Shown here: piece by piece, positions 60,281 through 64,000 of the stretch | Position numbering within the stretch: the stretch's first letter is position 1 | How the letters are laid out: every line of letters begins with the position of its first letter | DNA from: Cellulomonas sp. Leaf334 | GTDB lineage: Bacteria > Actinomycetota > Actinomycetes > Actinomycetales > Cellulomonadaceae | Assembly: GCF_001424195.1 (NCBI RefSeq) | Contig: NZ_LMOO01000001.1 | Span: forward strand, 1,531,383 to 1,595,382 | Direction of reading: 5' to 3' | DNA: 64,000 nt | The notes under the pieces: generated by a model | What the model was told of the DNA's origin: nothing | The model's input: only the letters and a program-made list of their open reading frames with translations | Databases searched by the model: none | Translations under genes and position numbers: made by a program

Positions 60281-61846
60281 TCAGCTCGCCGGGAGGAGCA
60301 GGCCGTCCCGGACCAGGCCGCGGGCCGACGGGAGGACGTCCGCGGCGACCGCGTCGGCACCGACCTCCAGGAGGGCACCCAGGGCGTTGACGATCTGGCC
60401 GACCGTGAGCTCCCCGTCGCAGACGCCGACGAACCCCGCGAGGGCCGTCCCGGCCTGCACCGCGCGGCCGAAGCCGCCGCCCTGGCGCAGCAGCACGACC
60501 TGCGGGTCCGGGTCGCCCGGCGTCAGGTACCGCTCCTCGGTGACGTCGGGGGCGACGACGAGCCGCTGGTCGGCGAGGTCCTCGTCGGACATCGCGAGCC
60601 AGTCCTGGGCGGCGAGCGAGGCGGCGACGGCCGGTCCGAGCGGCTGCCTGACCGTCCCGGTGACCTCTTCCAGCCGGCGCAGCGTCGGCGTGCCGAGCGG
60701 CTTGCGCAGGGTGACGAAGCCGAAGCCGATGCCCTCGACGGCCCGGGACGCGAAGTCGTCCAGCCACTGCCCGTAACGGTCGGCCCACGCCGCCCGGTCC
60801 CGGTCGGGCGTCGTGCCGCCGTCGCGGATCCACGTCTCGGCGTACTGCGCGGGGTCCTGCAGCTCGCGCTGGACCACCCATCCGTCCAGGCCGGAGGCGT
60901 CGAGCCACGCGCCGACGCGCTCGTGCCACTCCTCGCCGCGGCGCACCTCCCAGTTGCCCAGCAGCTGCGCCACCCCGCCGGGGGCGAGCGTCGCGCCGAC
61001 GCCCTCGATGAGCTCCCGCACGATCGCGTCCCCCGCACGGCCTCCGTCGCGGTACTCGTACGACGGCATCCCGGGCGTCCGGGGCGTGATGACGAACGGC
61101 GGGTTGCTGACCACGAGGTCGAACCGCTCGTCGGCGACGGGCTCGAGCATCGACCCCTCGCGCAGGTCCAGCTCCACCCCGGCGAGCGCCCCGTTGAACC
61201 GCGCGAACGCGAGCGCTCGTCGCGAGATGTCGGTGCCGACCACCCGGCGCGAGTGCCGCGACGCGTGCAGCGCCTGGATGCCGCAGCCCGTGCCGAGGTC
61301 GAGCACGAGGTCGCGCTCGTCGCGCACGGTGACCTGCGCCAACGTGGTGGACGCCCCGCCGACGCCCAGCACGTGGTCGGTGCGCAACGCCTGCCCGGTC
61401 GCCAGCTCGCCGAGGTCGGACGCGATCCACCAGTCGACCTCGCCGCCACCGTCGACGGCCGTGTACGGGCGCAGGTCCACGCGGGCGCGGACGTCGTCGC
61501 CGTCGACCTCGACCAGCCCGAGCCGCGACGCACCGTCCACCGTCAGGCTCGGGAACGCCCGCTCGAGCGTGCGCCGGGGCGTCGTCGCGCCGAGCAGGAA
61601 CGTCCGGATCAGCGCCGCGACGACCTCGTCGGCAGCCGCCTCGGTCGCCCGCAGCGCCGGCACGGGCTCCTCGCGGTGCAGCGCGTCGGCGGCGACCGCC
61701 CCCAGCACCTCCTCCACCCCGGCGACGCCGTACCCGGCGGCGGCCAGGTCGGCACGGAGCGCGGCCACGAGCCGCGCATCGGTCAGAGGCGCCCCGGGCG
61801 CAGGTTCCAGAACCACGCGCCCATCATCCCCGCAACGTCCGAGCAT
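60281..61846 (-). CDS. HemK-like class I SAM methyltransferase
   Basis: 521 residues. An N-terminal helical region of about 150 residues precedes the SAM domain, with motif I LVLDLGTGCGIQALHAS and motif IV LVVSNPPFVITPRTPG; NPPF is typical of N5-glutamine or N6-adenine methyltransferases. A C-terminal region of about 150 residues (ELTVGQIVNALGALLEV) looks like a winged-helix extension. Substrate unknown; actinobacterial relatives are annotated only as methyltransferases. Start uncertain: ATG 61846 or GTG 61816. Confidence 0.85.
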   Translation of the reverse strand: MLGRCGDDGRVVLEPAPGAPLTDARLVAALRADLAAAGYGVAGVEEVLGAVAADALHREEPVPALRATEAAADEVVAALIRTFLLGATTPRRTLERAFPSLTVDGASRLGLVEVDGDDVRARVDLRPYTAVDGGGEVDWWIASDLGELATGQALRTDHVLGVGGASTTLAQVTVRDERDLVLDLGTGCGIQALHASRHSRRVVGTDISRRALAFARFNGALAGVELDLREGSMLEPVADERFDLVVSNPPFVITPRTPGMPSYEYRDGGRAGDAIVRELIEGVGATLAPGGVAQLLGNWEVRRGEEWHERVGAWLDASGLDGWVVQRELQDPAQYAETWIRDGGTTPDRDRAAWADRYGQWLDDFASRAVEGIGFGFVTLRKPLGTPTLRRLEEVTGTVRQPLGPAVAASLAAQDWLAMSDEDLADQRLVVAPDVTEERYLTPGDPDPQVVLLRQGGGFGRAVQAGTALAGFVGVCDGELTVGQIVNALGALLEVGADAVAADVLPSARGLVRDGLLLPAS

Positions 61847-61878
61847 CCGGTCGCCAGGACGCTCACTTCCTCGGACGT
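61835..61878. repeat. CGTCCGAG palindrome between methyltransferase and EEP genes
   Basis: ACGTCCGAG (61835-61843) and CTCGGACGT (61870-61878) are perfect 9-bp arms with a 26-nt loop. Same CGTCCG/CGGACG theme as the palindromes at 60164 and 62574. It overlaps the N-terminus of the methyltransferase gene only if the ATG at 61846 is used. Confidence 0.7.
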
Positions 61879-61880
61879 CC

Positions 61881-62561
61881 CTAGACCGACCGCAGGAGGT
61901 CCAGGTCCACGACGAGCGGGCGGTGGTCGCTGCCGACCTGGGCGGGCGGGCCGGACGGGACCCGAGCGTTTCCCGACGCCAGGTCCGGGGACCGCAGGAT
62001 CGCGTCGATGCGCAGGCGCGGCTCGATCGCGGGGAACGTCGGGTCCCCCAGGGGGTCGACGTCGACCAGCACGGTGGTCAGACTCGTCCAGGTGGGCCCG
62101 CCGGGGGGCTCGTTCAGGTCTCCCAGCACGACGGTCCGCATCGTGGGCACGTGGTGGACGAGGACGTCCGACAGGTGGGCGGCGCGCTCGTCGCGGACCA
62201 GCGAGAGGTGCACGACGACGAACCGGATGCCGTCGACGGTCGCGACGGCGACGCCGCGGCCGGTGCGGCCGGACAGGTTCGGCAACCGCACCGCCGAGTG
62301 GCTGGTCACCGATCGGCCGCGCGCGACCAGCAGGGCCGTCGTGCGGGCACCGCGACCGTTCACCACGGCCCGCATCCCCACGTCGCGCGCGAACCGCCAG
62401 GTCCGGAACCAGCCGAGGGGGCCTCGCGGCGGCTCCTGCAGGCCGAGCACGTCCGGCGCGGCAGCCCGCACGACCTCGACGACGTCGGGCCGGGAGAGCT
62501 GCAGGCCCTTGACGTTGTACGTCATGACCCGAAGGCGGTCCGCGCGGGAAGCCGTGGTCAC
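61881..62561 (-). CDS. Endonuclease/exonuclease/phosphatase (EEP) family hydrolase
   Basis: 226 residues of the EEP (DNase I-like) fold: RVMTYNVKGLQL at the N-terminus, LGLQEPP with the metal-ligand Glu, VVHLSLV, VVLGDLNEPPGGPTW, and the catalytic GSDHRPLVVDL at the C-terminus. It may act on nucleic acids or phosphodiesters; no signal peptide is seen. The GTG at 62561 has GGAGGG 7 nt upstream. Flanked on both sides by palindromes of the CGTCCG type. Confidence 0.87.
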   Translation of the reverse strand: MTTASRADRLRVMTYNVKGLQLSRPDVVEVVRAAAPDVLGLQEPPRGPLGWFRTWRFARDVGMRAVVNGRGARTTALLVARGRSVTSHSAVRLPNLSGRTGRGVAVATVDGIRFVVVHLSLVRDERAAHLSDVLVHHVPTMRTVVLGDLNEPPGGPTWTSLTTVLVDVDPLGDPTFPAIEPRLRIDAILRSPDLASGNARVPSGPPAQVGSDHRPLVVDLDLLRSV

Positions 62562-62573
62562 GTCACCCTCCAC

Positions 62574-62686
62574 ACGACGTCCGCACCCGTACGCGCGGCA
62601 ACCCACCGGAGCGTGGGCGCCAGCCGGCCGCGATCGCGGACGTCCGCGTTTGTGCGGGTCGGAGCCGGTCGGAGTGCGGACGTCGT
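62574..62686. repeat. Long-range CGTCCGCAC palindrome upstream of the EEP gene
   Basis: ACGACGTCCGCAC (62574-62586) and its exact complement (62674-62686) flank 87 bp. Inside is a separate perfect 14-bp palindrome CGCGGACGTCCGCG (62635-62648). The region is non-coding between the EEP start and the ThuA stop. Confidence 0.75.
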
Positions 62687-62718
62687 CATGTGGACATCTT
62701 CGCGCGGGAGCGGGTGGT

Positions 62719-63378
62719 TCAGGGGCTGAGCAACCAGCGGACCTCGCGGCGGAGCAGGTCGACGCGCGACGGGGAGTCGTAGGAGCGGACGTCGTGACCG
62801 AGGGCGTCGTAGACGATCCGGCCCGGTCCGGGCGCGACCCACACGACGGGGTGCGCGGTGCCGTCGTGGTCGGCGACGAGGAGCACCTGGACGTCGGGCG
62901 ACACCCGCAGGGAGAGGTACTGCTCGTCGTCGGCGGTGACCTCGGCCAGTCCGGCGGTGATCTCGTGGGAGCCCACCACCCGGAAGGTCGCGGTGCTGTG
63001 CGGGGGGTGCCAGGTGGTGCCCTCGACCCAGCGCCCGCCGAGCAGCGGCTCCCAGGCGGGTGCGTCGAGGAACGTGTTCGTCGCCTGGTGCAGCCCGAGC
63101 ACGGGTACGCCGGACGCCACGAGTGCGGAGAGCCGCGCGTGGAACGGGAGCCAGTCGTCGTCGGTACCGTCGAAGTCGGGGTCGGGCCGGCCCCGGCCGG
63201 ACGCGACGACCACCAGGTCGGGCTCGATCCCGTCGAGGGCAGCGGGCAGCGTCCCCCGGATCGTCACGTCGACCCCGTCGTCGCCCAGCAGCTGCGCGAC
63301 GCGGTGGGCGATCGCGGCCGTGTCGTGCCAGGGGTCCTCGTACCGTCCGTGCCCGGCGAGCACGAGCGCGTGCGTCAT
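62719..63378 (-). CDS. ThuA-like protein (trehalose utilization family)
   Basis: 219 residues with the ThuA/class I glutamine-amidotransferase-like fold: MTHALVLAGHGRYEDPWHDTAA, DLVVVASG, VPVLGLHQATNTFLD, GSHEITAGLAEVTADDEQYLSL, and VVWVAPGPGRIVYDALGHDVRSYDSPS. The family acts in disaccharide catabolism (ThuA) or is uncharacterised. The ATG at 63378 overlaps the stop of the DUF624 gene (TGATG), so this is the second gene of a leftward unit that starts outside or at the window edge and probably belongs to a sugar locus. Confidence 0.88.
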   Translation of the reverse strand: MTHALVLAGHGRYEDPWHDTAAIAHRVAQLLGDDGVDVTIRGTLPAALDGIEPDLVVVASGRGRPDPDFDGTDDDWLPFHARLSALVASGVPVLGLHQATNTFLDAPAWEPLLGGRWVEGTTWHPPHSTATFRVVGSHEITAGLAEVTADDEQYLSLRVSPDVQVLLVADHDGTAHPVVWVAPGPGRIVYDALGHDVRSYDSPSRVDLLRREVRWLLSP

Positions 63379-63995
63379 CAGTCCTCCTGGGGGGTCAGCG
63401 CGTACCGGGCGTTCGACCACACCACATAGAGCAGCGGCGCGCACGCGATGAGCACCCCGATGCCGGGCTTGACCAGGAGGACGGCGACGAGGACGGCGAG
63501 CACGAGGACGTTGAGCGCCGACAGGTACCACCGCCGCAGCGCCACGACCGCGGCCACCCGCAGCGACGCACCGGCCAGGGCGTAGGGCAGGACCGCGACG
63601 ACGAGCACCGCGAGCACGACGAACATCGGCAGCAGCGGTCGGGCGAACGCGATCTCGCCGGCGAGCGCACCGACGACGTTGACGGCGAGCACCCCGAGGA
63701 TCGCGGCGCCGCCGGCCCAGAGCGCGAGCCCGCGCCGGAAGCCCTGGCGGTACGCGGCCACGAACGCGGCCGCCGGCCGGTCGTCGGCGGCGAACGCCCC
63801 GAACGCCCCGAGCAGCGCCGGACCGCAGACGCACGAGAGCACGGCGAAGAACGGCAGCGCCGCCAGCGGGTCCTCCACCAGCATGAGCGCGAGCAGCAGC
63901 GGCGCGCACGCCACCGCGAGGAGCAGGTTGACGACGAGCCCCGTCCAGAGGCCACGGAACCCGCGCTCGTAGGTGGTGACGGTCAGGGTGCTCAT
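63378..63995 (-). CDS. DUF624 (YesL-like) membrane protein, second copy
   Basis: 205 residues with six hydrophobic segments and the YesL pattern: VNLLLAVACAPLLLALML, PALLGAFGAFAADDRPAAAFVAAYRQGFRRG, RWYLSALNVLVLAVLVAVLLVKPGIGVLIACAPLLYVVW. As with the copy at 26565-27215, such proteins accompany carbohydrate ABC transporters, which may lie just beyond the window. Start ATG 63995, 5 nt before the end of the window. Confidence 0.85.
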   Translation of the reverse strand: MSTLTVTTYERGFRGLWTGLVVNLLLAVACAPLLLALMLVEDPLAALPFFAVLSCVCGPALLGAFGAFAADDRPAAAFVAAYRQGFRRGLALWAGGAAILGVLAVNVVGALAGEIAFARPLLPMFVVLAVLVVAVLPYALAGASLRVAAVVALRRWYLSALNVLVLAVLVAVLLVKPGIGVLIACAPLLYVVWSNARYALTPQED

Positions 63996-64000
63996 CCCTT

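Overview
The window is high-GC actinobacterial DNA. GC-rich third codon positions, frequent GTG/TTG starts, 1-8 nt stop/start overlaps between co-directional genes and TANNNT boxes 5-7 nt before start codons all point that way. The gene content (a surface-anchored GH26 mannanase with SLH repeats, an arabinan/arabinose island, CUT1 sugar transporters without their own ATPase, a Rex/Ccs/menaquinone core) suggests a Cellulomonas-like plant-polysaccharide degrader. That assignment is inferred from content only. I see no rRNA, tRNA, CRISPR array, insertion sequence, phage gene or replication origin.

Region 1 (1-17.9 kb) is housekeeping and respiration. It holds menaquinone biosynthesis (menD partial, menC, menB, menE, menA) interleaved with a SugE/TetR pair and a tandem pair of DUF3048 lipoproteins. 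These are followed by the system II cytochrome c maturation operon (histidine phosphatase, TlpA-like thioredoxin, CcdA, ResB, CcsB), a MarR/YceI divergon with a clear operator, the redox regulator Rex with a glutaredoxin-like protein, and a HAD phosphatase/GNAT pair.

Region 2 (17.9-28.4 kb) is an arabinan island. A leftward operon (GH27, GH51, lipoprotein GH43) and a rightward operon (sugar-binding lipoprotein, two permeases, cytosolic GH43, DUF624) diverge from a 266-nt regulatory region, and a LacI-type regulator lies at the far end. The same 14-bp palindrome CTACATCGTTGTAG occurs just downstream of both divergent promoters and upstream of the regulator gene, giving a three-site local regulon. 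The likely flow is that the surface endo-arabinanase cuts arabinan, the ABC system imports oligosaccharides, and cytosolic GH43/GH51/GH27 release L-arabinose.

Region 3 (28.4-41.5 kb) holds a 32-residue bS22-like ribosomal protein gene, a small excisionase-type HTH protein, an AcuC-like deacetylase, a Ktr/Trk K+ uptake pair, a YtfQRT-YjfF-type sugar ABC transporter, an ABC-2 exporter and small accessory genes.

Region 4 (41.5-51 kb) holds a repetitive secreted protein, the araB-araD-araA catabolic operon, a small HTH/cupin operon, and a proC-lacI pair. AGCGCT-centred palindromes lie upstream of ytfQ, araB and proC-lacI. This suggests that the second LacI protein controls arabinose catabolism, its own operon and the YtfQ-type transporter, which would then be an arabinose rather than a galactofuranose importer.

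Region 5 (51-64 kb) holds a five-gene MacAB-like exporter operon with two adaptor subunits and a lipoprotein, the GH26-SLH mannanase, a methyltransferase, an EEP-fold hydrolase, a ThuA-like protein and a second DUF624 protein. Several intergenic gaps here, and one at 32.6 kb, contain long palindromes sharing CGTCCG/CGGACG arms.
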